Below, one piece after another: positions 15,355 to 24,089 of a DNA stretch of 64,000 nucleotides. The stretch's first letter is position 1; each line of letters begins with the position of its first letter. A program made the position numbers and the translations under genes. Source of the stretch: Actinomycetota bacterium (GTDB taxonomy: Bacteria > Actinomycetota > Actinomycetes > Nanopelagicales > Nanopelagicaceae); contig WLPT01000008.1 of NCBI GenBank assembly GCA_009698675.1, positions 1 through 64,000 of the forward strand. The letters run 5' to 3'. Under the pieces are notes generated by a model, which made no database searches, was not told where the DNA came from, and saw only the letters and a program-made list of their open reading frames with translations.

Positions 15355-16392
15355 ATGGCAATAGACCTTCGCTCAGATACTGTTACAAAACCCTCTGCTG
15401 GCATGCGCGATGCAATTGCAAAGGCTCCCGTTGGCGATGATGTCTATGGAGATGATCCAACGGTAAATTCACTGGAAGAGCGTCTTGCTACACTTTTTGG
15501 AAAAGAGGCTGGCCTATTTGCCCCAACGGGTTCAATGGCAAATCAATTAGCTATTCGCATGTTAGTGGCTCCTGGCCAAGAATTAATTGCAGAAACTAAC
15601 TCGCATATTGTTCGCGCTGAACTTGGTGCGGCCGCAGTATTTAGTGGAATTACGACACGAACATGGCCTGCAACGCATGGCCTATTGCGTGCAGCAGATG
15701 CCCTTGAAATTGCTCGGCCAGATTCTGGGCCATATTTAGTCTCAACAACTGCCATCGCAGTTGAGAATACGCATAACTTTGGAGGCGGCACAGTCCAACC
15801 CATTGATGAGATAGCCGCACTTCGCAAAGGTGCAGATCAAATGGGTCTAGCGCTGCATTTAGATGGTGCTCGAATCTGGAATGCCCATATTGCAACTGGC
15901 GTTTCTTTTAAGGAGTATGGAAAGTATTTCGACACAATAAGCGTCTGCTTATCAAAGGGCCTAGGTGCCCCGGTGGGCTCTGTAATGCTTTCAACGAAAG
16001 AACGAGTGAGCTCGGCACGTATTTGGCGAAAACGCTATGGCGGCGGAATGAGACAGGTAGGAATTCTTGCCGCAGCTGCCCACTACGCCCTCGATAATAA
16101 TATTCAACTTTTAGCTCAAGATCATCGTCGCGCTAAAGAGTTAGCAGTTGCAATCGCAGCCATTGACCCTAGTCTTATCGATCCCCAAGGAGTCCAAACA
16201 AATATTGTTGGACTAGATCTAGCAGCGATGCCATTTTCTGCCGCTGAACTTGCCCAACGCACTCGAGATGCTGGGTTATGGATTAGTGCGCTAGGACCAA
16301 AATATGCACGCTTAGTAACTCATATGGATTTTGATGATGAACAGTGCGCTCAAGCTATTGATATTTTAAAGAAAGCCCTCGTGGCTAAGTAG
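15355..16392 (+). CDS. ltaE: low-specificity L-threonine aldolase
   Basis: The 345-residue PLP fold-type I enzyme starts DLRSDTVTKPSAGMRDA and has VGDDVYGDDPTVN, FAPTGSMANQLA, HLDGARIWNAHIA and the PLP-lysine segment SVCLSKGLGAPVGS. It interconverts L-threonine or allo-threonine with glycine and acetaldehyde. The ATG at 15355 is chosen because the family N-terminus begins there and TAGGCT sits 7 nt upstream. Its 3' end overlaps convergent ogt by 27 bases. Confidence 0.92.
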   Translation: MAIDLRSDTVTKPSAGMRDAIAKAPVGDDVYGDDPTVNSLEERLATLFGKEAGLFAPTGSMANQLAIRMLVAPGQELIAETNSHIVRAELGAAAVFSGITTRTWPATHGLLRAADALEIARPDSGPYLVSTTAIAVENTHNFGGGTVQPIDEIAALRKGADQMGLALHLDGARIWNAHIATGVSFKEYGKYFDTISVCLSKGLGAPVGSVMLSTKERVSSARIWRKRYGGGMRQVGILAAAAHYALDNNIQLLAQDHRRAKELAVAIAAIDPSLIDPQGVQTNIVGLDLAAMPFSAAELAQRTRDAGLWISALGPKYARLVTHMDFDDEQCAQAIDILKKALVAK

Positions 16393-16839
16393 CCACTGTT
16401 TTTTATCCACTCCATAGGCATAGTTTCCTAATGCGCCACCAGTTTTAACAATTCTGTGGCAAGGCACAACGAGCATAATTGCATTATTTGCACACGCACT
16501 TCCGGCCGCACGCACGGCTGCCGGTGATCCAGCCTTATCGGCTAGGTCTGCGTAAGAGATAACCGTTCCTGCCTTTACTTTGCGCATTGCTTTCCACGAT
16601 TCTTGAGAAAAAGAAGCACCGGCTTGGCGAACCTTTATCGCATTAATCGCGGTTAAATCCCCATCGAAATAACCATCGATTAATTCAGATATGACTGGAA
16701 TAGATTTAACAACTTTAATCTCCTGGCTCACTTTAAAAGCTGCAATATTAGAGAGGTTAGCGCCTATAAGGATCTGATCATCTGCCAATAAATTAAGCGT
16801 CCCGATAGGGGTCTTCAACGATGTAACAAGAAGTGGCAC
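16366..16839 (-). CDS. ogt: methylated-DNA-protein-cysteine methyltransferase
   Basis: The product (157 residues from GTG 16839) has the C-terminal alkyltransferase domain: GTVISYADLADKAGSPAAVRAAGSA, then the active-site VPCHRIVKTGG with the acceptor Cys, and YAYGVDKKQWLLSHE. It removes O6-alkyl groups from guanine irreversibly. An upstream ATG at 16875 would overlap the DAHP synthase gene; the GTG at 16839 lies 7 nt after TAATTT and is preferred. Confidence 0.9.
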   Translation of the reverse strand: MPLLVTSLKTPIGTLNLLADDQILIGANLSNIAAFKVSQEIKVVKSIPVISELIDGYFDGDLTAINAIKVRQAGASFSQESWKAMRKVKAGTVISYADLADKAGSPAAVRAAGSACANNAIMLVVPCHRIVKTGGALGNYAYGVDKKQWLLSHEGFL

Positions 16840-16846
16840 GGGGATA

Positions 16847-16852
16847 AAATTA
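16847..16852 (-). promoter_or_regulatory. possible -10 of leaderless ogt promoter, containing the aroG stop codon
   Basis: Minus-strand TAATTT, 7 nt before GTG 16839, begins with the TAA stop of the DAHP synthase gene. Confidence 0.4.
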
Positions 16853-18196
16853 GCGTTCGCGCAACATCTCGGCAACTAAAAATGCTAACTCGAGTGACTG
16901 TGCATGGTTTAGGCGAGGATCGCAGGCGCTTTCATAGCGTGTGGCTAAATCTTCATGTGAAATTTTCTCGCCACCGCCAACGCACTCAGTAACATCATCG
17001 CCGGTCAGCTCAATATGGACTCCACCCGGGTGAGTACCTAACGCCTTGTGAACCTCAAAAAAGCCTTTGACCTCATCCATGACATCATCAAAGCTACGAG
17101 TCTTATATCCACTTGGTGCCTCATACGTATTGCCATGCATAGGATCGCAGACCCATAAAACTTTGGCCCCTGATTTAGTCACTCCATCGACTAGCCCTGG
17201 TAGCGCTTGGCGAATTGCTGCCGAACCCATGCGCGTAATAAAAGTCAGGCGGCCAGGTTCCCGATCGGGATCTAACTTATCAATTAATGCCAACGCATCA
17301 TCAACGCTTGATTTTGGTCCGAGTTTTACGCCGATTGGATTTCTCACCTTTGATGCAAAGTCAACATGTGCACCATCTAGCTGGCGGGTACGTTCACCAA
17401 TCCATAAGAAATGTCCAGAGACATCGTATGGGTTACCTGTACGTGAATCGATTCGTGTAAGCGCCTTCTCATACTCCAAAATCAAAGCTTCATGACTTGA
17501 GAAAAAATCCACGGCTTTAAAAGACTCAGGATTTACTCCGGCGGATTTTACAAAGGCTAATGCGCGACCGATTTCATTTGCCATCTGTTCATAGCGCACC
17601 CCGACCGAAGAGTCACGAATAAAGCCCTTGTTCCACTCATGAACTTGGCGCAGATCGGCAAAGCCACCTTGAGTGAAAGCCCGAACCAAATTAAGTGTTG
17701 CAGCAGAGGTGTTGTAGACACGAACTAATCTTTGTGGATTTGGCGTACGAGACTCTTCATTAAATTCAAGGTCGTTGACCGCATCTCCGCGATATGCCGG
17801 TAACGTAATCTCCCCACGGGTTTCGGTGTCATTTGAGCGGGGTTTTGCAAACTGGCCCGCCATACGTCCAACCTTTATAACTGGCAAGCTTGAGTGATAC
17901 TGCAACACTGCCGCCATCTGTAAAATAGTCTTAATTCGATTGCGTATTGAATCGGCAGTTGCTGCGGCAAAAGTCTCTGCGCAATCTCCACCTTGAAGCC
18001 AGAATGCTTTGCCTTCTGCAGCTAATGCGACTCGGGACTTTAAATCATCACACTCTCCAGCAAATACCAATGGCGGAAAAGATTTCAATTCAGCAACGGC
18101 GGCTTTGATTGGAGCACCTTGTGGACCGCCTGGCCAGTTAGGTTGCTGGGCTGCAACTAGGTCGGCATTGAATAGGGAATCAAGTGATGAGTTCAT
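16850..18196 (-). CDS. aroG: class II 3-deoxy-D-arabino-heptulosonate-7-phosphate synthase
   Basis: The 448-residue enzyme is of the plant/actinobacterial class II type: FWLQGGDCAETF with the metal-binding Cys, VGRMAGQFAKPRS, RGDAVN, SHEALILEYE, WIGERTRQLDGAH, GVKLGP and CDPMHGNTYE. It condenses PEP and erythrose-4-phosphate, the first step of aromatic amino acid synthesis. ATG 18196 is 7 nt after TACTCT. In mycobacteria the corresponding gene is near pknL, a prenyl synthase and a metF-like gene, as here. Confidence 0.95.
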   Translation of the reverse strand: MNSSLDSLFNADLVAAQQPNWPGGPQGAPIKAAVAELKSFPPLVFAGECDDLKSRVALAAEGKAFWLQGGDCAETFAAATADSIRNRIKTILQMAAVLQYHSSLPVIKVGRMAGQFAKPRSNDTETRGEITLPAYRGDAVNDLEFNEESRTPNPQRLVRVYNTSAATLNLVRAFTQGGFADLRQVHEWNKGFIRDSSVGVRYEQMANEIGRALAFVKSAGVNPESFKAVDFFSSHEALILEYEKALTRIDSRTGNPYDVSGHFLWIGERTRQLDGAHVDFASKVRNPIGVKLGPKSSVDDALALIDKLDPDREPGRLTFITRMGSAAIRQALPGLVDGVTKSGAKVLWVCDPMHGNTYEAPSGYKTRSFDDVMDEVKGFFEVHKALGTHPGGVHIELTGDDVTECVGGGEKISHEDLATRYESACDPRLNHAQSLELAFLVAEMLRER

Positions 18197-18203
18197 GAGG
18201 ATA

Positions 18204-18209
18204 AGAGTA
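18204..18209 (-). promoter_or_regulatory. -10 element of the leaderless aroG promoter
   Basis: Minus-strand TACTCT lies 7 nt before the ATG at 18196. Confidence 0.5.
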
Positions 18210-18238
18210 GAGAGTTCGACGGTAATCGCGAGATGCGA

Positions 18239-19264
18239 TTAACCAAAGAAAATCTCGGCCTCCTTGTATCGCTCAAGTGGGACTAACTTAAGTTTTTCAG
18301 TTGCCGACACAAGCGGTACCCGAACGATATCCGTTCCGTGAAGGGCGACCATGACTCCCCAGTCGCCCTCGTGAGCGGCTGTAATGGCCTGTAAACCAAA
18401 GCGCGTTGCAAGAACTCGATCAAAGGCCGTTGGGGTGCCACCGCGCTGAATGTGTCCGAGAACCGATGTGCGCGCCTCTTTGCCAGTTCTTGCTTCAATC
18501 TCTTGAGCTAACCAATCGCCAATTCCAGCTAATTTGACGTGACCGAAGGCATCTAAGGATTGATCTTTAACTGCCATGTCGCCATCTTGTGGAATTGCAC
18601 CTTCGGCAATAACGATAATCGGTGCATAGTGCGATTTAAATCGGGATTCAACCCATTCACAAACTTTTTCGATTGAAAATCTCTGTTCTGGAATAAGAAT
18701 GCAAGCAGCTCCACCAGCAAGACCGGCATGTAGGGCGATCCAGCCAGCATGGCGGCCCATAACTTCAACGATTAATGCCCGATGATGAGACTCAGCAGTT
18801 GTGTGCAAACGATCGATAGCTTCAACTGCGATATTGACTGCAGTATCAAAACCAAATGTGTAATCCGTGTTATTGAGATCGTTATCAATCGTCTTAGGAA
18901 CTCCAATAACCTTCACGCCAAGTGAGTCGAGCTTGGTGGCAACACCAAGTGTGTCCTCTCCGCCAATTGCGATCAATGCATCGATTCCGGCCTTTGCTAA
19001 ATTATCTTTAATCTTTTCTACGCCGCCCTCAATCTTAAAAGGGTTGGTGCGGGAGGAGCCAAGAATCGTTCCTCCACGTGGCAGGATTCCTCTCGTTGTT
19101 TCTAAGGTTAGAGGCATGGTTAATCCTTCTAGCGGACCTTTCCAGCCATCACGGAAACCAACGAACTCATGCCCGTACTCTTTGACACCCTTGCGGACAA
19201 CGGCACGAATCACAGCATTGAGGCCTGGGCAATCTCCACCACCAGTAAGAACACCAATACGCAT
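18239..19264 (-). CDS. pfkA: 6-phosphofructokinase with PPi-type active-site residues
   Basis: The 341-residue enzyme has GVLTGGGDCPGLNAVIRAV, GGEDTLG, PKTIDNDL, VEVMGRHAGWIA and LGHIQRGGTPTAFDR. In this family, Gly at the position after GGD/E and Gly before TIDND mark ATP enzymes; here they are Asp and Lys, the pair seen in PPi-dependent enzymes. I therefore predict a reversible, PPi-dependent phosphofructokinase. The start is ATG 19264, preceded by GGAG at about 7 nt; an in-frame ATG at 19291 would add nine residues without family support. Confidence 0.9.
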   Translation of the reverse strand: MRIGVLTGGGDCPGLNAVIRAVVRKGVKEYGHEFVGFRDGWKGPLEGLTMPLTLETTRGILPRGGTILGSSRTNPFKIEGGVEKIKDNLAKAGIDALIAIGGEDTLGVATKLDSLGVKVIGVPKTIDNDLNNTDYTFGFDTAVNIAVEAIDRLHTTAESHHRALIVEVMGRHAGWIALHAGLAGGAACILIPEQRFSIEKVCEWVESRFKSHYAPIIVIAEGAIPQDGDMAVKDQSLDAFGHVKLAGIGDWLAQEIEARTGKEARTSVLGHIQRGGTPTAFDRVLATRFGLQAITAAHEGDWGVMVALHGTDIVRVPLVSATEKLKLVPLERYKEAEIFFG

Positions 19265-19351
19265 TTTTAAACTCCAGTACGAAATCTTCATTGAAGAGGG
19301 CTTTGACCAGCACTATCGCCCCACCTGTGGTCAACGCTGACTGGGACAGTC

Positions 19352-19357
19352 TAGCCT
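19352..19357 (+). promoter_or_regulatory. -10 element of the leaderless xylulokinase promoter
   Basis: TAGCCT lies 6 nt before the ATG at 19364. Confidence 0.5.
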
Positions 19358-19363
19358 TGCGCC

Positions 19364-20767
19364 ATGGCTAATCGACAAATCATCGCTGGAGTGGACTCCT
19401 CAACCCAGTCGGTAAAGGTTGTAATCCGTGATGCTAATACTGGAGAGCTACTGCGCGAAGGCAAGGCCGCTCATCCCGAAGGCACAGAGGTTGATCCCAA
19501 ACATTGGAAGCGCGCCCTTGATACGGCAATTGGCAGTGCCGGTGGCTTAGATGACGTATCGGCAATCTCTATCGCCGGTCAACAGCATGGAATGGTTGCA
19601 CTCGATAGTCAGGGCCAGATTATTCGTCCTGCACTTCTATGGAACGATCTTCGTTCGGCTCAAGCTGCGCTGGATTTAAATCGCGAAGAGGGCGGTAATG
19701 ATGAAATCGCTCGAAAAGTTGGATCGGTTTTAGTCGCCTCATTTACCGCAACAAAGCTGCGCTGGATGGCAGACCATGAACCAGAGAATGCTGCAAAAGT
19801 TGCATCGGTAGCACTGCCACATGATTGGCTCTCTTGGCAATTGCAAGGTGGAAGAGATCTAGAGAATTTATTTACAGACCGCAGTGATGCATCAGGTACT
19901 GGCTATTTCGATCCAACTTCATCGCATTACCGTGAAGATATCCTACGCCTTGCACTTCGTCATGATTTGGAAGTTACACTCCCCAAAATAATTGAACCCA
20001 ATAAATTTGGTGGAACAACTACGCATGGAATTCCAATAGCTGCGGGTGCAGGAGATAACGCAGGCGCGGCGTTAGGTTTACAAGCCCAACCTGGTGATGT
20101 TGTTGTCTCACTCGGCACAAGCGGAACTGCATTTGCTGTATCAAATACTCCAACGCATGACGCCTCCGGTGCGGTCGCAGGTTTTGCCGATGCTACTGGT
20201 CGCTTTTTGCCCCTTGTATGCACACTCAATGCCGCGCGGATCTTGGATGCTGCCACGCGCATTTTAGGTAAGACTCATGATGAGATTGGCGAACTGGCAT
20301 TAACGTCAAAACCAGGTGCCAATGGGCTTACGCTTTTGCCATATTTTGAAGGTGAACGCACGCCCAATCGCCCACATGCAACTGGAACCTTTGCAGGGAT
20401 GAATCTAACAAACTCAAATCCTGCCGACATTGCCCGTGCAATGATCGAAGGAATGCTTTGTGGACTCACCGATGCAGTTGATGCGCTTATCGCACTTGGA
20501 GTAAGCGTGAATCGAATTTTGATTATTGGTGGTGCGGCAAAGAATCGAGCAATACCTGAAATCGCAAGTGCACTCATGGCCCACGAAGTGATTGTTCCTC
20601 CTATGGGTGAGTACGTCGCCGATGGTGCGGCTAAACAAGCAGCATGGGCGCTTTTAGGTGAGATGCCGCAATGGAATCTTGGGCAGGTTTTGCATCACAC
20701 GGCTAAACCAACTCCACATGTGATGGATCAATATCGAACGCTTCGGGACAATACATCTAACTGGTGA
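19364..20767 (+). CDS. xylB: xylulokinase
   Basis: The 467-residue FGGY kinase opens AGVDSSTQSVKVVIRD (phosphate-1 loop) and has ISIAGQQHGMVALD, PALLWNDLRSA, LPHDWLSWQL, AAGAGDNAGAALG, VVSLGTSGTAF and RILIIGGAAKN. QQHGM and the DW segment are typical of xylulokinase rather than glycerol or ribulose kinases. It phosphorylates D-xylulose for entry to the pentose phosphate pathway. No xylose isomerase or transporter gene is adjacent. It converges on glgC with 8 nt between stops. Confidence 0.9.
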   Translation: MANRQIIAGVDSSTQSVKVVIRDANTGELLREGKAAHPEGTEVDPKHWKRALDTAIGSAGGLDDVSAISIAGQQHGMVALDSQGQIIRPALLWNDLRSAQAALDLNREEGGNDEIARKVGSVLVASFTATKLRWMADHEPENAAKVASVALPHDWLSWQLQGGRDLENLFTDRSDASGTGYFDPTSSHYREDILRLALRHDLEVTLPKIIEPNKFGGTTTHGIPIAAGAGDNAGAALGLQAQPGDVVVSLGTSGTAFAVSNTPTHDASGAVAGFADATGRFLPLVCTLNAARILDAATRILGKTHDEIGELALTSKPGANGLTLLPYFEGERTPNRPHATGTFAGMNLTNSNPADIARAMIEGMLCGLTDAVDALIALGVSVNRILIIGGAAKNRAIPEIASALMAHEVIVPPMGEYVADGAAKQAAWALLGEMPQWNLGQVLHHTAKPTPHVMDQYRTLRDNTSNW

Positions 20768-20775
20768 GAACAATT

Positions 20776-21999
20776 TTATTGTGTTACTCGAACGCCTTTT
20801 CCTACAACTATTATCCCGCCTGGACTAATAGTAAAGCGTTGACGATCGCGCTCTAAATCAACTCCAATTTGTGCCCCTGGCTCAACAAATACATTTTTAT
20901 CTAAAATTGCATTACGAACGATTGCCTTATCACCGATGTGAACCGATGGCATAAGAACCGATCCTTCAATCAGAGATCCCCTACCTACCCCAACATCATA
21001 GGAAATCACTGAGTTATGCAGGATTCCACCGGAAATGATCGTTCCCGCGCCGACAATTGAGTCATGCGCGGCGCCACCTTCACTAAACTTTGCAGGTGGA
21101 AGAGATGGCGGATTAGTCAATAAAGGCCACTCACGGTTATAGAGATTAAATATTGGGTGAATTGATACTAAATCCATATGTGCATCGTAGTAAGCATCAA
21201 TGGAGCCCACATCGCGCCAGTAGCCTTTATCGCGATCGGTTTCACCAGGCACTACGTTATGCGCAAAGTCGTAAACTTTGGCTTCTCCATTCTTTGTTAA
21301 AAAAGGAATGATGTTGGCGCCCAAGTCATGACGTGACTCAATATCTTCAGCATCGATTATTAGCGCCTCTTCCATCACATCGCGCTTAAAGATGTAATTT
21401 CCCATTGAAACTAAACTCATATCGGGTGCGCCTGGCATTGCTGGTGGGTCGGCCGGTTTTTCGTGAAATGCCTTAATCGTAATTCCATCCTCGGCAAGTT
21501 CAATCACGCCAAACTCGTGCGCTTCAGATCTTGGCATACGAATAGCTGCAACTGTAACTCCTGCACCAGACTCCACATGTTGCTCAAACATCTGGCCGGG
21601 ATCCATTCGATAAACGTGGTCGGCACCGAAGACTAAAACATGGTTTGGATTTTCATCGTGAATCAAATTAAAGTTTTGCAAAATTGCATCAGCACTACCT
21701 GTGTACCACCGAGGCCCGAGTCGCTGTTGAGCCGGCACTGGAGTGATGTAGTTTCCAACAAGGGCCGACATTCGCCACGTCGTCGTGATGTGTCTATCCA
21801 ATGAATGGGACTTGTACTGTGTTAAAACCGCAATCTTGAGCATGTTTGCATTGACCAGATTGGATAAAACAAAATCAATTAAGCGGTATGAACCGCCGAA
21901 GGGTACTGCCGGCTTGGCGCGATCGGCTGTAAGTGGCATCAATCGCTTACCCTCTCCACCGGCTAGGACAATGCCGAGCGGGAGTTTAAGTTTTGCCAT
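20776..21999 (-). CDS. glgC: glucose-1-phosphate adenylyltransferase (ADP-glucose pyrophosphorylase)
   Basis: The 407-residue enzyme has the N-terminal nucleotidyltransferase signature [11 protein letters not shown] with AKPAVPFGG, then [25 protein letters not shown], and a C-terminal left-handed helix with repeating hexapeptides. It forms ADP-glucose for glycogen synthesis. The ATG at 21999 is 6 nt after minus-strand TATCGT. It is divergent from glgA across 47 bases, which places the two glycogen genes under one intergenic control region. Confidence 0.95.
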   Translation of the reverse strand: MAKLKLPLGIVLAGGEGKRLMPLTADRAKPAVPFGGSYRLIDFVLSNLVNANMLKIAVLTQYKSHSLDRHITTTWRMSALVGNYITPVPAQQRLGPRWYTGSADAILQNFNLIHDENPNHVLVFGADHVYRMDPGQMFEQHVESGAGVTVAAIRMPRSEAHEFGVIELAEDGITIKAFHEKPADPPAMPGAPDMSLVSMGNYIFKRDVMEEALIIDAEDIESRHDLGANIIPFLTKNGEAKVYDFAHNVVPGETDRDKGYWRDVGSIDAYYDAHMDLVSIHPIFNLYNREWPLLTNPPSLPPAKFSEGGAAHDSIVGAGTIISGGILHNSVISYDVGVGRGSLIEGSVLMPSVHIGDKAIVRNAILDKNVFVEPGAQIGVDLERDRQRFTISPGGIIVVGKGVRVTQ

Positions 22000-22005
22000 G
22001 TGCTA

Positions 22006-22011
22006 ACGATA
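22006..22011 (-). promoter_or_regulatory. -10 element of the leaderless glgC promoter
   Basis: Minus-strand TATCGT, 6 nt before the ATG at 21999. The divergent glgA has a GGGGGA site about 7 nt before its ATG instead. Confidence 0.45.
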
Positions 22012-22046
22012 GCCTGTCCCTCTAAGCCACGATAGGGGGAATATTT

Positions 22047-23207
22047 ATGAGCGATCTAAAAGTTGGAATCGTTACTAAAGAGTGGCCCCCTGCTATTTAT
22101 GGCGGTGCTGGAGTTCATGTACTCCAGTTAACTCAAGCCCTTCGCAGCATTGATTCGCTCTTAGTTGAAGTTCACTGTTTTGGTGAGCCCCGTGAGGATG
22201 CATCCGCATATGCAACTTCGGCAGAGTTTGTCGATGCAAATCCTGCTGTGCAAGCTTTGGCAATTGACCTTGAAATTGCGTCACATCTAAATAACGTCGA
22301 TGTCGTTCACACTCATACTTGGTATGCAAACATGGCAGGACATATCGCCTCGCTGCAGTTTCAAATCCCCCACATTGTTACCGCACATTCACTTGAGCCA
22401 ATGCGTCCTTGGAAAGCCGAACAGTTAGGTGGCGGATATGCCATCTCATCATGGGCTGAAAAGAGCGCCTTCGAATCGGCTTCGGCGATAATTGCAGTCA
22501 GCGATGCGATGCGTAGCGATGTTCTAAATGCTTACCCATCGGTTGATCCCGAAAAAGTGGTGACAATTCGCAATGGTGTCGATTCTTCAAAATTTGCCCC
22601 CAACGACGATAGCTCTATTGCAGAATCTTTTGGAATTGACTCTCGCTATGCAATTTTTGTTGGACGAATTACGCGACAAAAAGGCTTAGCCCACTTATTG
22701 CGGGCATGGAAGAATGTCCCGAGCCAATACGGATTAGTTTTAGCTGCAGGCAGCCCCGACGAAGAGGGAATTGGCGCTGAAGTTGCAGAGTTAATTTCCG
22801 AACTTCAGAGGACTCGCACAAATATCTGGTGGATCAAAGAGATGTTGCCGCATGAGAAGTTGACCGCACTTTTAACTGGGGCAGATCTCTTCATCTGTCC
22901 ATCGATTTATGAGCCGCTTGGCATTGTGAACTTGGAAGCAATGGCCTGCGAAACCGCGGTTTTAGCCTCTCGGGTTGGTGGAATCCCAGAAGTTATCGCC
23001 GAAAATGAAACGGGCGAGCTCGTTGATTACACTTCAGATAGCCTCCTATTTGAATCAGAGCTAACTATTTCAATCACGCGTTTAATGTCACAACCAGAAC
23101 TGCTCAAAAACTATGGAATCGCTGGCAGAGTACGGGCCATGAAGTTCTTTGATTGGCAGAGTGTTGCCGCCGCAACCATTGAACTTTATCGAAAAGTTCT
23201 GGCATAG
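22047..23207 (+). CDS. glgA: glycogen synthase, actinobacterial GT4 type
   Basis: The 386-residue GT-B enzyme has VGIVTKEWPPAIYGGAGVHV at the N-terminus, DVVHTHTWYANMAG, RNGVDSSKF, VGRITRQKG and the EX7E region PSIYEPLGIVNLEAMA. This short form uses ADP-glucose in Actinobacteria to extend or prime glycogen (or maltose-1-phosphate). Divergent glgC supports an ADP-glucose substrate. An EamA transporter gene follows with no gap. Confidence 0.92.
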   Translation: MSDLKVGIVTKEWPPAIYGGAGVHVLQLTQALRSIDSLLVEVHCFGEPREDASAYATSAEFVDANPAVQALAIDLEIASHLNNVDVVHTHTWYANMAGHIASLQFQIPHIVTAHSLEPMRPWKAEQLGGGYAISSWAEKSAFESASAIIAVSDAMRSDVLNAYPSVDPEKVVTIRNGVDSSKFAPNDDSSIAESFGIDSRYAIFVGRITRQKGLAHLLRAWKNVPSQYGLVLAAGSPDEEGIGAEVAELISELQRTRTNIWWIKEMLPHEKLTALLTGADLFICPSIYEPLGIVNLEAMACETAVLASRVGGIPEVIAENETGELVDYTSDSLLFESELTISITRLMSQPELLKNYGIAGRVRAMKFFDWQSVAAATIELYRKVLA

Positions 23208-24089
23208 ATGACACGTAAATCTTGGATTCAATTTGCCATCGTTGGACTTCTTTGGGGAGTTCCATATCTGCTGATGAAGGTCGCTGTAGCTGATATTCCA
23301 CCTCCCCTTATAGTTGCCGGCCGCACTTTAATTGGCGCTTCAATTCTGATACCGATTGCTATCCATAAGAAAAGCTTTATGGATGCCGTCCGCGGGATTA
23401 AATATGTTTTGCCATACGCCTTTCTCGAAATGGTTGGCCCGTGGATCCTCATCACTAACGCCGAAAAGGAGATCTCTTCAGGGCTGGCAGGCCTTCTTGT
23501 TGCAACGGTTCCCATCTTTGCAACTATCTTCACCTCTCTACGTGGAGATCACTCGGTGTGGCAACCCAAACGAATTTTCGGATTGATAGTCGGTTTTATC
23601 GGAATTATTGCCCTGGTTGGAATTGAATCCATCACTGGCAGTAGCAATCCCAAGGCGATAGCCATGGTGATTTTGGCGGCGATTTTATATGCATATGCAG
23701 TTCTTATGGTGACTTCCAATCTGCCTGGAGTCGATGGCGTGGCAATCAATGGCTTAGCAATGGCTATAACAGGTATCTTCTATCTGCCCATAGCAATCAT
23801 TATGTGGCCAAGTAATCCGGTTTCTTTTAACGCAATTGCATCGCTAGTCGCACTTGGTGTGTTCTCAACAGCTATAGCTTTTATGCTTTTCTTTATAGTA
23901 ATTGTCGAAATTGGACCGGCGCGTGGGTCGCTGACAACCTATGTTAATACCGCTTTTGCGGTCGTGCTTGGAATTATTGTCTTGCACGAGCCTATAACTC
24001 TGGGAATTATTGTCGGGCTTCCATTAGTGCTACTTGGTTCCTATTTAGCCAGTCGCAAAACGAATTTAGTGGTTATCGCCGAAGCCTAA
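23208..24089 (+). CDS. EamA/DMT-family membrane transporter
   Basis: The 293-residue protein has ten hydrophobic segments in two EamA repeats, including FAIVGLLWGVPYLLMKVAV at the N-terminus and a closing LPLVLLGSYLASRK. Substrate unknown. The ATG directly follows the glgA stop. Its 3' end overlaps convergent era by 24 bases. Confidence 0.8.
   Translation: MTRKSWIQFAIVGLLWGVPYLLMKVAVADIPPPLIVAGRTLIGASILIPIAIHKKSFMDAVRGIKYVLPYAFLEMVGPWILITNAEKEISSGLAGLLVATVPIFATIFTSLRGDHSVWQPKRIFGLIVGFIGIIALVGIESITGSSNPKAIAMVILAAILYAYAVLMVTSNLPGVDGVAINGLAMAITGIFYLPIAIIMWPSNPVSFNAIASLVALGVFSTAIAFMLFFIVIVEIGPARGSLTTYVNTAFAVVLGIIVLHEPITLGIIVGLPLVLLGSYLASRKTNLVVIAEA

Noticed and set aside
17067-17495. Plus-strand open frame of about 142 codons within the DAHP synthase gene.
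   Set aside because: It is antisense to conserved aroG motifs and has no recognisable domain.
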